From positions 683,994 through 747,993 of the forward strand of contig NZ_CADFEN010000001.1 of assembly GCF_902833145.1 (NCBI RefSeq): a stretch of DNA of 64,000 bases, in the 5' to 3' direction. The notes below the pieces were generated by a model. It saw only the letters and a program-made list of their open reading frames with translations. It ran no database searches and was not told the origin of the DNA. Shown piece after piece: positions 9,388 through 24,564 of this stretch. Numbering within the stretch: position 1 is the stretch's first letter; each line of letters opens with the position of its first letter. A program made the position numbers and the translations under genes. Source of the stretch: Burkholderia sp. BCC0506. GTDB lineage: Bacteria; Pseudomonadota; Gammaproteobacteria; Burkholderiales; Burkholderiaceae.

Positions 9388-9391
<4 letters not shown>
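5999..9391 (+). CDS. glgE: Alpha-1,4-glucan:maltose-1-phosphate maltosyltransferase with extra N-terminal GH13-like domain
   Basis: GlgE extends linear alpha-1,4-glucan using maltose-1-phosphate. The conserved core spans about residues 460-1130: a DUF3416-type N-domain, then the GH13 catalytic barrel. [13 protein letters not shown] carries the predicted nucleophile Asp836, FLSEAFTRP the acid/base Glu865 and NTPDIN Asp923; the spacing is close to that of characterised Streptomyces GlgE. The protein is 1130 residues, far longer than the usual 650-700, because of an N-terminal extension of about 455 residues. That extension resembles a degenerate alpha-amylase barrel ([22 protein letters not shown]). 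No clear Shine-Dalgarno precedes ATG 5999. The stop overlaps treS (ATGA). It is the first gene of the storage operon. Confidence 0.93.
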
Positions 9392-15008
<5,617 letters not shown>

Positions 15009-15045
15009 TTGCCCACGCCCTGCCCTCGACACGGAGACCCGCCCC

Positions 15046-17175
15046 ATGCCGACCGCCCTGCCCGACCGTCTCGAACCCGGCCGCAGCTATCCGCTCGGCG
15101 CGACCTGGGACGGCCTCGGGACCAACTTCGCGGTATTTTCCGCGCACGCGCAGCGCATCCAGCTGTGCGTGTTCGATCCGACCGGCCGCAAGGAACTCGC
15201 GCGCCTCGACCTGCCCGAATGCACCGACGAGGTGTGGCACGGCTACCTGCCGAACGCGCATCCGGGCACCGTGTACGGGTTTCGCGCGGACGGCCCGTAC
15301 CAGCCGCAGCACGGCCATCGCTTCAATCCGACCAAGCTGCTGCTCGACCCGTACGCGCGCAAGCTGGTCGGCCAGTTCCGCTGGTCCGACGCGCTGTTCG
15401 GCTATCGCGTGCATTCGAACCGGGCCGACCTGTCGATGGACCGCCGCGATTCGGCGCCCGCGATGCCGAAAGCCGTGGTCGTCGACGAAGCGTTCGACTG
15501 GAGCAACGACCGCCGCCCGAACGTGCCGTGGCGCAGCACCGTGATCTACGAAACCCACGTGCGCGGCGCGTCGATGCGCCGCGCCGGGCTGCGCCCACCG
15601 GAGCGCGGCACGTTCGCGTCGCTCGCGCATCCGGCGTTCGTCGATCACCTGCTGTCGATCGGCGTGACGACGGTCGAGCTGCTGCCGATCCATGCGTTCC
15701 TGCAGCAGCGCGAACTCGTGAAACGCGGGCTGCGCAACTACTGGGGCTACGACACGGCCGCGTTCTTCGCGCCGGAACCGTCGTATCTGACGACGCGGCG
15801 GCTCGACGAAATGCGCATCGCGGTGCGCCAGCTGCATGCGGCCGGCATCGAGGTCGTGCTCGACGTGGTCTACAACCACACGTGCGAAGGCAACCAGCTC
15901 GGGCCCACGCTGTCGTGGCGCGGCCTCGACAACGCGAGCTACTACCGGCTGCTGCCCGACGACCCGCGTTACCACGTCGACGAAACCGGCTGCGGCAACA
16001 CGCTGAACATGTCGCATCCGCGCGTCGTGCAGATGGTGATGGATTCGCTGCGCTACTGGGCCACCGCGTTCAACATCGACGGCTTCCGCTTCGATCTCGG
16101 CGTGACGCTCGGCCGCGAGGATCACGGCTTCGAGCCCGGTGCGGGGTTCTTCGACGCGTTGCGGCAGGACCCGGTGCTCGCGCAGCGCAAGCTGATCACC
16201 GAGCCGTGGGATCTCGGCCCCGGCGGCTATCAGCTCGGCCGCCATCCGCCCGGCTTCGCCGAATGGAACGACCGGTTTCGCGACACCGTGCGGCGCTTCT
16301 GGCGCGGCGACGCGGGCCAGCGGCCGGAGCTGGCCGCGCGCCTGTCGGGCTCGGCCGACCTGTTCAACCACGGCCGGCGCCGCACGTGGGCATCGGTCAA
16401 TTTCGTCACCGCGCACGACGGCTTCACGCTGGCCGACCTCGTGTCGTATGCGGGCAAGCACAACGACGCGAACGGCGAGGACAACCGCGACGGCCGCGAC
16501 GACAACTGCAGCGCGAACTGGGGCGTCGAAGGCGCGACCGACGACGCGGCGATTCGCGACGTGCGCGCGCGCGTCGCCCGCTCGATGCTCGCGACGCTGT
16601 TCACCGCGCTCGGCACGCCGATGCTCGTGGCCGGCGACGAATTCTGCCGCACGCAGCAGGGCAACAACAACGCGTATTGCCAGGATAACGAACTATCGTG
16701 GCTCGACTGGGATCTGGCCGGCAGCGAGGAAGGCGTGCAGATGACCCGTTTCGTGTCGCGGCTCGCCGCGCTGCGGCGCATGTATCCGGTGATGTCGGCG
16801 CCGCGCTACCCGTCGGGCGACCGCGACGGCGCGCCGGGCATGCGCGAGATCGAGTGGTTCGACGAACGCGGCGACGCGCTCAGCGTGCCCGCGTGGGAAG
16901 ACGGCGAACGCCGCGCGCTGACGATGCGGCGCGTCGGCACCGGCCGCACCGGCCGCACCGAGGCGTTGCTCGTGATGCTGAACGCGTCGGCCGGCACGAT
17001 CAGGTTCAAGCCGCCCGCGCCCGTGCTCGATTACCGGATCCTGCTCGACACCGCGACACCCGACGCCGGCCCGCGCTCGTGGCCGGAAGCCGGTCTCGAC
17101 GTCGCCGCGCATGCGGCCGCGATCGCGGTCGCGGCCGTGCCGCCGCCCGATCAGTCTTCCGGAGGACCGCCATGA
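15046..17175 (+). CDS. glgX: Glycogen debranching enzyme GlgX
   Basis: GlgX hydrolyses alpha-1,6 linkages of branched glucan, releasing linear chains. The 709-residue protein has an N-terminal CBM48-like module (GTNFAVFSAHAQRIQLCVFD) and a GH13 isoamylase-type barrel with GFRFDLGVTLGREDHGF (Asp350), LITEPWDLGPGGYQLG (Glu386) and the GlgX hallmark QGNNNAYCQDNELSWLDW. ATG 15046 is preceded by CACGGAGA. The stop overlaps treZ (ATGA). Since TreY acts on linear chains, debranching here feeds trehalose formation. Confidence 0.95.
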   Translation: MPTALPDRLEPGRSYPLGATWDGLGTNFAVFSAHAQRIQLCVFDPTGRKELARLDLPECTDEVWHGYLPNAHPGTVYGFRADGPYQPQHGHRFNPTKLLLDPYARKLVGQFRWSDALFGYRVHSNRADLSMDRRDSAPAMPKAVVVDEAFDWSNDRRPNVPWRSTVIYETHVRGASMRRAGLRPPERGTFASLAHPAFVDHLLSIGVTTVELLPIHAFLQQRELVKRGLRNYWGYDTAAFFAPEPSYLTTRRLDEMRIAVRQLHAAGIEVVLDVVYNHTCEGNQLGPTLSWRGLDNASYYRLLPDDPRYHVDETGCGNTLNMSHPRVVQMVMDSLRYWATAFNIDGFRFDLGVTLGREDHGFEPGAGFFDALRQDPVLAQRKLITEPWDLGPGGYQLGRHPPGFAEWNDRFRDTVRRFWRGDAGQRPELAARLSGSADLFNHGRRRTWASVNFVTAHDGFTLADLVSYAGKHNDANGEDNRDGRDDNCSANWGVEGATDDAAIRDVRARVARSMLATLFTALGTPMLVAGDEFCRTQQGNNNAYCQDNELSWLDWDLAGSEEGVQMTRFVSRLAALRRMYPVMSAPRYPSGDRDGAPGMREIEWFDERGDALSVPAWEDGERRALTMRRVGTGRTGRTEALLVMLNASAGTIRFKPPAPVLDYRILLDTATPDAGPRSWPEAGLDVAAHAAAIAVAAVPPPDQSSGGPP

Positions 17176-19043
17176 CTTCCCGTTCCGCCCGCCCCACCGG
17201 CACGCATGCATTCGAATCGTCGTTCGGCGCGACCTGCGTCGATGCCGACCACACGCGCTTCCGGCTGTGGGCGCCCGCGTGCCGCACCGCCGCCGTCGAG
17301 CTGCAGGACGAAGGCGGTCGCGCGACGCCGATGACGCCGGCCGGCGACGGCTGGTTCGAGACGGTCGCGCCGTGCGGCGCCGGCACGCTGTACCGCTACG
17401 TGCTCGACGGCACGCTTGCGGTGCCCGATCCCGCGTCGCGCTTCCAGCCGTACGACGTGCACGGCCCGAGCCAGGTCGTCGATCCCGGCGCGTACCGCTG
17501 GCGCCACGACACGTGGCGCGGCCGCCCGTGGCACGAGACGGTGCTGTACGAACTGCACGTCGGCGCCTGCGGCGGCTACGCGGCCGTCGAGCGGCGGCTG
17601 CCGGCGATCGCCGAACTCGGCGTGACCGCCGTCGAGCTGATGCCCGTCAACGCATTCCCCGGCGCGCGCAACTGGGGCTACGACGGCGTGCTGCCGTTCG
17701 CGCCCGATGCGTCGTACGGGCGGCCCGAGGAACTGAAATCGCTGGTCGACACCGCGCACGGGCTCGGGCTGCAGGTGTTCCTCGACGTCGTGTACAACCA
17801 CTTCGGCCCCGACGGCAACCTGCTGCCGCGCTACGCGCCCGGATTCTTCCGCGCGGACCGGCAGACCGCGTGGGGGCCGGCGATCGACTTCTCCCGCCCG
17901 CAGACGAGCGCGTTCTTCCTCGACAACGCGCTGTACTGGCTCGACGAATACCGTTTCGACGGGCTGCGCATCGACGCCGCGCACGCGATCGACGACGACG
18001 CGTGGCTGCGCGCGCTCGCACGCCGCGTGCGGGCATACGCGGGCGACGCGCGCCACGTGCATCTCGTGCTGGAAAACGAGCGCAATACCGCGAGCCTGCT
18101 CGGCCCCGGCGGCTTCGACGCGCAATGGAACGACGACTTCCACAACAGCGCGCACGTGCTGCTGACCGGCGAGCGCGACGGCTACTACCGCGCGTACGCC
18201 GATGCGCCGCTGCGCCATTTCGCGCGCACGCTCGGCGAAGGCTTCGCGTACCAGGGCGAACCGTCGCCGCTGCACGACGGCGCGCCACGCGGCGAGCCGA
18301 GCGCGCACCTGCCGCCGAGCGCGTTCGTCGTGTTCCTGCAGAACCACGACCAGATCGGCAACCGCGCGTTCGGCGAGCGGCTGCGCGCGCTCGCGAACGA
18401 CGACGCGGTGCGCGCGGCCACCGCGCTGATGCTGCTCGCGCCGTCGATCCCGCTGCTGTTCATGGGCGAGGAAGACGGCAGCACGCAGCCGTTCCAGTTC
18501 TTCACCGACTATCGCGGCGCGCTCGCCGACGCGGTGCGCGAAGGCCGGCGCCGCGAGTTCGCCGCGTTTCCCGCGTTCGCCGACGCCACGCATCGCGACG
18601 CGATTCCCGACCCGAACGAGATCGCGACCTTCGTGCGCTCGTCGTCGCACCATCCGCCCGACGAGTCGTGGCCCGACGCGGCCGCCTGGCGGCGCTTCTA
18701 CCGCAGCGCGCTGGCCGTGCGCGCGGCGCTCGTGACGCCACACCTGGCCGGCGCACGCGCGCTCGGCGTCGACCTGCTCGCGGGCGACGGCGATCCGCCG
18801 GCACTGGTCGCGCGCTGGCGCCTCGGCGACGGCAGCACGCTGACGATCGCGCTGAATCTCGGCTCGCACGACGCGACGCTGCCCGCGCTGCCGGCCGGCA
18901 AGATCGTGTTCGAGACGCCGCCGCGAGCGCGCGACCGGCTGCCCGGCGGGCACGTGCCGCCGCGTGCGTGCATCGCGTGGCGCGACGGCGCGGTCAACCA
19001 GGATGCGCGGCATCACCGCGCGAACGGACGGAGCAACGGATGA
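17172..19043 (+). CDS. treZ: Malto-oligosyltrehalose trehalohydrolase
   Basis: TreZ releases free trehalose from maltooligosyl-trehalose made by TreY. The 623-residue protein has an N-terminal sandwich (TRFRLWAPACRTAAVEL) and a GH13 barrel with GYDGVLPFAPDASYGRPEEL, DVVYNHFGPDGN, GLRIDAAHAI (Asp268), LVLENERNTA (Glu301) and the family-specific FLQNHDQIGNRAFGER. Start ATG 17172 overlaps the glgX stop after CCGGAGGA. The stop overlaps malQ. The enzyme is separated from its partner treY by malQ. Confidence 0.95.
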   Translation: MTSRSARPTGTHAFESSFGATCVDADHTRFRLWAPACRTAAVELQDEGGRATPMTPAGDGWFETVAPCGAGTLYRYVLDGTLAVPDPASRFQPYDVHGPSQVVDPGAYRWRHDTWRGRPWHETVLYELHVGACGGYAAVERRLPAIAELGVTAVELMPVNAFPGARNWGYDGVLPFAPDASYGRPEELKSLVDTAHGLGLQVFLDVVYNHFGPDGNLLPRYAPGFFRADRQTAWGPAIDFSRPQTSAFFLDNALYWLDEYRFDGLRIDAAHAIDDDAWLRALARRVRAYAGDARHVHLVLENERNTASLLGPGGFDAQWNDDFHNSAHVLLTGERDGYYRAYADAPLRHFARTLGEGFAYQGEPSPLHDGAPRGEPSAHLPPSAFVVFLQNHDQIGNRAFGERLRALANDDAVRAATALMLLAPSIPLLFMGEEDGSTQPFQFFTDYRGALADAVREGRRREFAAFPAFADATHRDAIPDPNEIATFVRSSSHHPPDESWPDAAAWRRFYRSALAVRAALVTPHLAGARALGVDLLAGDGDPPALVARWRLGDGSTLTIALNLGSHDATLPALPAGKIVFETPPRARDRLPGGHVPPRACIAWRDGAVNQDARHHRANGRSNG

Positions 19044-21268
19044 CAACCGACGTCCCGATCGCGGTGCTCGCCCGTGCGGCCGGCCTGGAACCCGAATGGA
19101 CCGACGCGGGCGGCGGCGCGCGGCGCGTGGACGACGACGCGCTCGTCGCGCTCGTCGACGCGCTCGGCTGGCCGTGCGGCACGGCGATCCAGCGGGTCGA
19201 CAGCGCGGCGGCGCTCGCCGATGCGAACGCGTCGCCGCCGCGTACCGTGACCGGCGACGCCGGCCTGCCGCTGACGCTGCCCGCGAGCGTCGCGTCGCCG
19301 GGCGCGCGCTTCCGGATCTCGCTCGAAAGCGGCGGGCACGTCGATGGTCGCGTGGGCGGCGCGGGCGAACACGGCACGCTGCCGCCGCTCGCGATGCCCG
19401 GCTATCACGCGCTCGACGTCGGCGAGCAGCGCATCGGGCTCGCGATCGCGCCGCCGCGGGCGCAGCCGTTCGACGCGCTCGCCCGCACCCGCGACGCGAG
19501 CCGCCGCTGGGGCATCGCGGCGCAGCTCTACAGCCTGCGCCGCAGCGGCGACGACGGCGCGGGCGATTACACGGCGCTCGCGCGGCTCGCCGCGCACGCG
19601 GCGCGACACGGCGCGCAGGCGGTGGCGATCAGCCCGACGCACGCCGGCTATCCGGCGCTTCCCGCGCACGACAGCCCGTATTCGCCGTCGTCGCGCCGCT
19701 GGCACAACGTCGCGTATCTCGACTGCGATGCGGTGCCGGGCGCCGGCGCCGCGTCTCGCGCATCCGCCGCCGCGGACGACGCCGCGCTGATCGACTGGCC
19801 CCGCGTGCTGCCGATGAAGCTGCGCCGCCTGCGCGCATGCTTCGACGCATGGCGCGCCAGCGACGATCCGTCGCGCGACACGTTCCAGCGGTTTCGCGCG
19901 GCGGGCGGTGCCGCGCTCGACGCGCATGCGCGCTTCGATGCGCTGCAGGCGTTCTGCATCGAGCACGGGATCGGCGCGGACTGGCGGCAGTGGCCCGCGC
20001 CGTGGCGCATGCCGGGATCGGCGGAAGTCGACGCGTTCGCGCACGCGCATGCCGACACGATCGCGTTCCACACCTTCCTGCAATGGTGCGCGTCGCGCGC
20101 GCTAGGCGATACGCAGCACGCGGCGCGCGGCGCCGGCATGGCGACCGGCCTGATCGCCGATCTCGCGGTCGGCTCGGATCGCGCCGGCAGCGACGCGTGG
20201 GCGCACGGCACGACGCTGCTGCGCGGCGTGTCGCTCGGCGCGCCGCCCGACCTGTTCAATGCCGCCGGCCAGGCGTGGGGCGTGACGACCTGGACGCCCG
20301 CCGCGCTGCGCGCCGACGGCTTCGTGCCGTTCATCGAGCTGCTGCGCGCGGCGTTCGCGCACGCGGGCGGCATCCGCATCGATCACGTGCTCGGCTTCGC
20401 GCGGATGTGGATCGTGCCGGACGGCGGCTCGCCGCGCAGCGGCGCGTACCTGCGCTATCCGCTCGACGATCTGGTGCGGCTCGTCGCGCTCGAAGCCGCC
20501 CGCCATCGCGCGATCGCGATCGGCGAGGATCTCGGCACCGTGCCGCCCGGGTTGCGCGAGCGGCTCGGCGCGCAGGGCATCGCGGGCATGCGCGTGCTGT
20601 GGTTCGAGCGCGATGCGGATGGCGCGTTCCGGCCGCCGTCCGCGTGGGATCGCGACGCGATCGCGACGACCTCGACGCACGATTTGCCGACCGTGGCCGG
20701 CTGGTGGCGCGGCGTCGATCTCGCGTGGCGGCGCGTCGCGGCCGAGGCCGAAGCCGCGAAGCGGCGCGACGACACGCCGCCGCGCGACGTGGCCGCACCG
20801 GCGCCGGACGACGCGAGCGCGCACGATTCGGACGAGATCGTGCAAAGCATGGCGTACGGCCACGACACCGTGCAGGGCCCCGAACCGAATCGCTCGACGC
20901 CTCCGCCGGCGTCGCCGCCCGAGTTGCTCGCCGCTCACGCGGAACGCGCCACCGAGCGCGCGGCGCTGTGGCGCGCGCTGCAGCAGGCCGGGTGCGTGCC
21001 GGCCGGCGCCGCGGTGCCGCCGGCCGACATGCCGCCGGTGAACGCCGTCCTGGAATACGTCGCGGGCAGCCCGTCGCCGCTCGCGCTGCTGCCGCTCGAG
21101 GATCTGCTCGCGCTCGACGCGCAGCCGAACCTGCCTGGGCCGCCGTGCGGCCACCCGAACTGGCGGCAGCGACTGCCGCGCGCGATCGACGCGCTGTTCG
21201 ACGCCGACGTACGCACGCGCATCGCCGCCGTCGTGCAGGCGCGCCGCTCGCGGGAGCGCCGCCCATGA
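19040..21268 (+). CDS. malQ: 4-alpha-glucanotransferase (amylomaltase) with linker insertion
   Basis: MalQ disproportionates malto-oligosaccharides, recycling chains too short for TreY or GlgE. The 742-residue GH77 protein shows SPYSPSSRRWHNVAYLD, GIRIDHVLGFARMWIVPDGG (Asp448), AIGEDLGTVPPG (Glu496) and the late motif STHDLPTVAGWWRG. It is about 50 residues longer than usual. The excess is a charged, proline/aspartate-rich insertion at about residues 572-630, after the third catalytic motif. Start and stop overlap treZ and treY respectively. Confidence 0.92.
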   Translation: MTTDVPIAVLARAAGLEPEWTDAGGGARRVDDDALVALVDALGWPCGTAIQRVDSAAALADANASPPRTVTGDAGLPLTLPASVASPGARFRISLESGGHVDGRVGGAGEHGTLPPLAMPGYHALDVGEQRIGLAIAPPRAQPFDALARTRDASRRWGIAAQLYSLRRSGDDGAGDYTALARLAAHAARHGAQAVAISPTHAGYPALPAHDSPYSPSSRRWHNVAYLDCDAVPGAGAASRASAAADDAALIDWPRVLPMKLRRLRACFDAWRASDDPSRDTFQRFRAAGGAALDAHARFDALQAFCIEHGIGADWRQWPAPWRMPGSAEVDAFAHAHADTIAFHTFLQWCASRALGDTQHAARGAGMATGLIADLAVGSDRAGSDAWAHGTTLLRGVSLGAPPDLFNAAGQAWGVTTWTPAALRADGFVPFIELLRAAFAHAGGIRIDHVLGFARMWIVPDGGSPRSGAYLRYPLDDLVRLVALEAARHRAIAIGEDLGTVPPGLRERLGAQGIAGMRVLWFERDADGAFRPPSAWDRDAIATTSTHDLPTVAGWWRGVDLAWRRVAAEAEAAKRRDDTPPRDVAAPAPDDASAHDSDEIVQSMAYGHDTVQGPEPNRSTPPPASPPELLAAHAERATERAALWRALQQAGCVPAGAAVPPADMPPVNAVLEYVAGSPSPLALLPLEDLLALDAQPNLPGPPCGHPNWRQRLPRAIDALFDADVRTRIAAVVQARRSRERRP

Positions 21269-24030
21269 CCCCGCGCGCGACGCTGCGTCTGCAGCTGCAT
21301 GCGGGCTTCACGTTCGACGACGCGGCCGCGCACGCCGACTACTTCGCGCGGCTCGGCGTGAGCCACCTGTACCTGTCGCCGGTCACGACGGCCGAGCCCG
21401 GCTCGCTGCACGGCTACGACACCGTCGACTACGGCACGCTCGGCGCGGAACTCGGCGGCGAAGCCGGCTTCATGCGGCTCGTCGACGCGCTGCGCGCGCG
21501 CGGCCTCGGCATCATCGTCGACGTCGTGCCGAACCACATGGGCGTCGGCGGGTCGTCGAACGCCTGGTGGAACGACGTGCTCGAATGGGGGCCGGCGAGC
21601 CCGTACGCGCGCAGCTTCGACATCGACTGGCATCCGCCCGATCCCGCGCTCGACGGCAAGGTGCTGCTGCCGTGCCTCGGCGCGCCGTACGGCGATGCGC
21701 TCGCGGCCGGCGACATCACGCTGCGCGCCGATCCGGCCACGGGCCGCTTCACGATCGCGTGCCCCGGGCGGCAACTGCCGGTCGCCGCCGCCACCTACGC
21801 GGAGATCCTGCGCATCGCGAACCGCGCGGACCTGAACGCGCTCGCCGAGCGCTTCGACGCCGCGCCCGCACGCGGCAGCGCGCGGCTCGCCGCCGCCCAC
21901 GCGGCGCTGCGCGATCATGCGGCCGCGCACGGCCCGCACGCGCTCGACGCGGTATTGCGCGGCGCCGATCCGCGCCGCGCCCGCTCGCGCGCGTGCCTGC
22001 ACCGGCTGCTCGAACGCCAGCACTACCGGCTCGCGTGGTGGCGCACGGCCGCCGACGAGCTGAACTGGCGGCGCTTCTTCGACATCGCGACGCTCGCGGC
22101 CGTGCGCGTCGAAGACGACGCGGTGTTCGACGCCGTGCATGCGCTGCCGCTGCGCCTCCATGCGGCCGGGCTCGTCGACGGCGTGCGCGTCGATCACGTC
22201 GACGGGCTCGCCGATCCGCGCGCGTACTGCCGGCGGCTGCATGCGCGGCTCGCCGCGCAACGCGACGCGCGGCCGTTCATCGTCGTCGAGAAGATCCTCG
22301 CACCCGGCGAGGCGCTGCGCGCCGACTGGGGCGTCGACGGCACGACCGGCTACGACTTCATGAACGACGTCGGCGCGCTGCTGCACGACCCGGCCGGCGC
22401 CGAACCGCTCGCCGCGCACTGGGCGGCCGTATCGGGCTCGTCGCGCACGTTCGCGCAGGAAGCGCTCGACGGCAAGCGGCGCGTGCTGATGCGCCAGCTC
22501 GCCGTCGAGCATGCGCGGGTCGCACGGTTGCTGCACGGAATTGCACGGGCATCGCCCGCGACGCGCGACGTGAGCCTGGTCGCGATCCGGCGCGTGCTCG
22601 GCGAACTCGCGGTGCGGCTGCCCGTGTACCGGATGTATCCGGCGCGGGGCGAGGAGCCGGCCGACGCCGATCGCCGCGTGCTCGCGCATGCCTACGACGG
22701 CGCGTACGCGGCGGTCGATCCGGCCGACCGGTTCGCGCTCGAACGCGTCGCCGCATGGCTCGGCTTGCCGGTCGTGCGCGTGCCGCGCGCGAACGCCGAT
22801 GCGCTCGTCGCGGCGCGCATCGCGTTCGCGCAGCTCACCGCGCCGCTCGCCGCGAAGGGCGTCGAGGATACGGCCAACTACCGCTACGGCCGGGTGCTGT
22901 CGCGCAACGAGGTCGGCGCCGACGCCGGCGACTTCAGCCTGTCGCGCGGCGCGTTCCATGCGCGCAACCGGCGCCGCGCGCGCACCGTGCCGCACGGGCT
23001 CGTTGCCACGGCCACGCACGATCACAAGCGCGGCGAGGACGCGCGAGCGCGACTCGCGGTATTGAGCGAAGTGCCCGATGCATGGCGCGCGGTGTCGCTC
23101 GACTGGTCGGCGCTGAACGGGCCGCATCGCGGCGGCGCGCACCGCGACCTCGCGTGGACGCCCGGGCCGGCCGCCGAGGCGATGCTGGTCCAGACGCTCG
23201 TCGGCTGCTGGCCGCCGACGCTCGCGCCCGACGACGCGGCCGGGCTCGACGCGCTCGCGACGCGCGTCGTGCAGTGGCAGACGAAGGCGCTGCGCGAAGC
23301 GAAGCAGTACACCGACTGGCTCGCGCCCGAACCGGATTACGAGCGCGGCTGCGAAGCGTTCGTCCGCGCGATCCTGACGCCGCGCGGCGCGGGCGATTTT
23401 CCGCATCGGTTGCATGCGTTCGTCGCGCGGATCGCGCCGGCCGGCGTCGTCAACAGCCTCACGCAGACGACGCTGCGGATCGCGTCGCCCGGCGTGCCCG
23501 ATCTGTATCAAGGTACCGAGTCGTGGGATCACTCGCTCGTCGATCCGGACAACCGGCGCGACGTGCCGTTCGCGACGCTGGCGGCCGAACCGGTCGACGG
23601 GCCCGTTGCGTCGTATCTGCCGACGTGGCCCGATGCGCGCGTGAAGCGCGCGCTGATCGAGCGGATGCTGGCGCTGCGGGCGCGGTGGCCGGCGACGTTT
23701 GCGGACGGCGCGTACGTTCCGCTGCGGGTGCGCGGCAAGCTGGCGCGGCACGCGGTGGCGTTCGCGCGGTGCGACGACGCGGCGACCGTGGTGGTGGTCG
23801 CGACGCGCCTCGCGTGCCGGTTGCTGGGCGACGCGCCCGGGCTGCCGCGCGTCGAGCCGGCGCAATGGGGCGATACGGCGGTGGTGCTGCCGCGCGGGGT
23901 TGAAGGGCCGTGGGACGACTGGCTGAATGCGAGCGACGCGATCGACGCGCCGGACGGTGCGCTGCCGCTCGATCGCTGTCTGGCCGAATTACCTGTGGCG
24001 GTGCTCGTCGCGGCGCGGCGCGGGAATTGA
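21265..24030 (+). CDS. treY: Malto-oligosyltrehalose synthase
   Basis: TreY converts the reducing-end alpha-1,4 bond of a linear glucan into alpha,alpha-1,1, making maltooligosyl-trehalose for TreZ. The 921-residue protein begins MTPRATLRLQLHAGFTFDDA and has YLSPVTTAEPGSLHGYDTVD, VDVVPNHMGVG, GVRVDHVDGLADPRAY (Asp310), FIVVEKILAPGEAL (Glu342) and TQTTLRIASPGVPDLYQGTE. All are TreY signatures. The start overlaps malQ (ATGA). It is the last gene of the operon; no obvious hairpin terminator follows, and the next 149 bases are notably A+T-rich without a gene. Confidence 0.95.
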   Translation: MTPRATLRLQLHAGFTFDDAAAHADYFARLGVSHLYLSPVTTAEPGSLHGYDTVDYGTLGAELGGEAGFMRLVDALRARGLGIIVDVVPNHMGVGGSSNAWWNDVLEWGPASPYARSFDIDWHPPDPALDGKVLLPCLGAPYGDALAAGDITLRADPATGRFTIACPGRQLPVAAATYAEILRIANRADLNALAERFDAAPARGSARLAAAHAALRDHAAAHGPHALDAVLRGADPRRARSRACLHRLLERQHYRLAWWRTAADELNWRRFFDIATLAAVRVEDDAVFDAVHALPLRLHAAGLVDGVRVDHVDGLADPRAYCRRLHARLAAQRDARPFIVVEKILAPGEALRADWGVDGTTGYDFMNDVGALLHDPAGAEPLAAHWAAVSGSSRTFAQEALDGKRRVLMRQLAVEHARVARLLHGIARASPATRDVSLVAIRRVLGELAVRLPVYRMYPARGEEPADADRRVLAHAYDGAYAAVDPADRFALERVAAWLGLPVVRVPRANADALVAARIAFAQLTAPLAAKGVEDTANYRYGRVLSRNEVGADAGDFSLSRGAFHARNRRRARTVPHGLVATATHDHKRGEDARARLAVLSEVPDAWRAVSLDWSALNGPHRGGAHRDLAWTPGPAAEAMLVQTLVGCWPPTLAPDDAAGLDALATRVVQWQTKALREAKQYTDWLAPEPDYERGCEAFVRAILTPRGAGDFPHRLHAFVARIAPAGVVNSLTQTTLRIASPGVPDLYQGTESWDHSLVDPDNRRDVPFATLAAEPVDGPVASYLPTWPDARVKRALIERMLALRARWPATFADGAYVPLRVRGKLARHAVAFARCDDAATVVVVATRLACRLLGDAPGLPRVEPAQWGDTAVVLPRGVEGPWDDWLNASDAIDAPDGALPLDRCLAELPVAVLVAARRGN

Positions 24031-24179
24031 CGCCGACGTCCGGCGGCCACACGCCCCGCGTCACCGAAATCGATTGTGTGCAAAACGTAAATGATCGATC
24101 TTGCCCACGCGTAATCGAATTTTCACGAAAACGGCCGATCGAAAACGATCCTGCGCAGTCGACGAAAGGCGTCGACACC
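24031..24179. other. A+T-richer intergenic segment after treY
   Basis: No gene is seen. The segment contains TGTGCAAAACGTAAATG and the self-complementary GATCGATC near 24090-24105. These could be regulatory, but no start site can be assigned. It separates the end of the glgE operon from a convergent small gene. Confidence 0.3.
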
Positions 24180-24443
24180 TCACGACCACTCCTCCGGCGG
24201 CATCTCGCCGCGGTCGTCTTCCCACAGCGGTTTTCCTGCCTCTTCCCCGCGGCTCGGCGTCACCGGGCCGTTTCCGCTCGAGCCGCCGTCGCCCCGCCCG
24301 GCCCGCCGCGCGCCGTCGCGCGGCACCGCCGCATGCGCACGGGCCCGCGTGCGCGTCGGCGTCACGGTCCGCTGCCCGCTGCTGCTGCGCTCGTCCATCG
24401 CTTCCGCGTCGTTCGTCTGTCGTCCGTTCGAAGCTGTCGCCAT
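24180..24443 (-). CDS. Small hydrophilic hypothetical protein (87 aa)
   Basis: I do not recognise a family. The protein is very hydrophilic and probably disordered: serine, threonine, arginine and glycine dominate, and it ends with GKPLWEDDRGEMPPEEWS. I chose the ATG at 24443 because CAGGAGAACAG lies immediately before it; an ATG at 24461 precedes that ribosome site and is unlikely. It is convergent with treY and divergent from the decarboxylase gene at 24565. Low-complexity composition makes this a moderate-confidence gene. Confidence 0.55.
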   Translation of the reverse strand: MATASNGRQTNDAEAMDERSSSGQRTVTPTRTRARAHAAVPRDGARRAGRGDGGSSGNGPVTPSRGEEAGKPLWEDDRGEMPPEEWS

Positions 24444-24492
24444 TCTGTTCTCCTGAGTCATCTCATCGAAACAAACCGGTCGCCCGAAGGCA

Positions 24493-24506
24493 GCAATTTC
24501 GATACC
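24493..24506 (-). promoter_or_regulatory. Possible sigma-54 type promoter for the 87-aa gene
   Basis: The minus-strand sequence CGGTATCGAAATTGCT keeps GG, the 10-base spacing and TTGC, but the -24 element departs from GGCAC. Its predicted start is about 37 bases before ATG 24443. It lies 9 bases from an oppositely oriented, better promoter. Confidence 0.35.
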
Positions 24507-24513
24507 GTGCGGC

Positions 24514-24529
24514 GGGCAAGCGTCTTGCT
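24514..24529 (+). promoter_or_regulatory. Sigma-54 type -24/-12 promoter for the decarboxylase gene
   Basis: The sequence GGGCAAGCGTCTTGCT has GG and GC 10 bases apart and a perfect TTGCT -12. The predicted start near 24540 is 25 bases before ATG 24565. Confidence 0.65.
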
Positions 24530-24564
24530 ACCCCGACTGGACCGAAACCGCTCCGGAGGTGACG

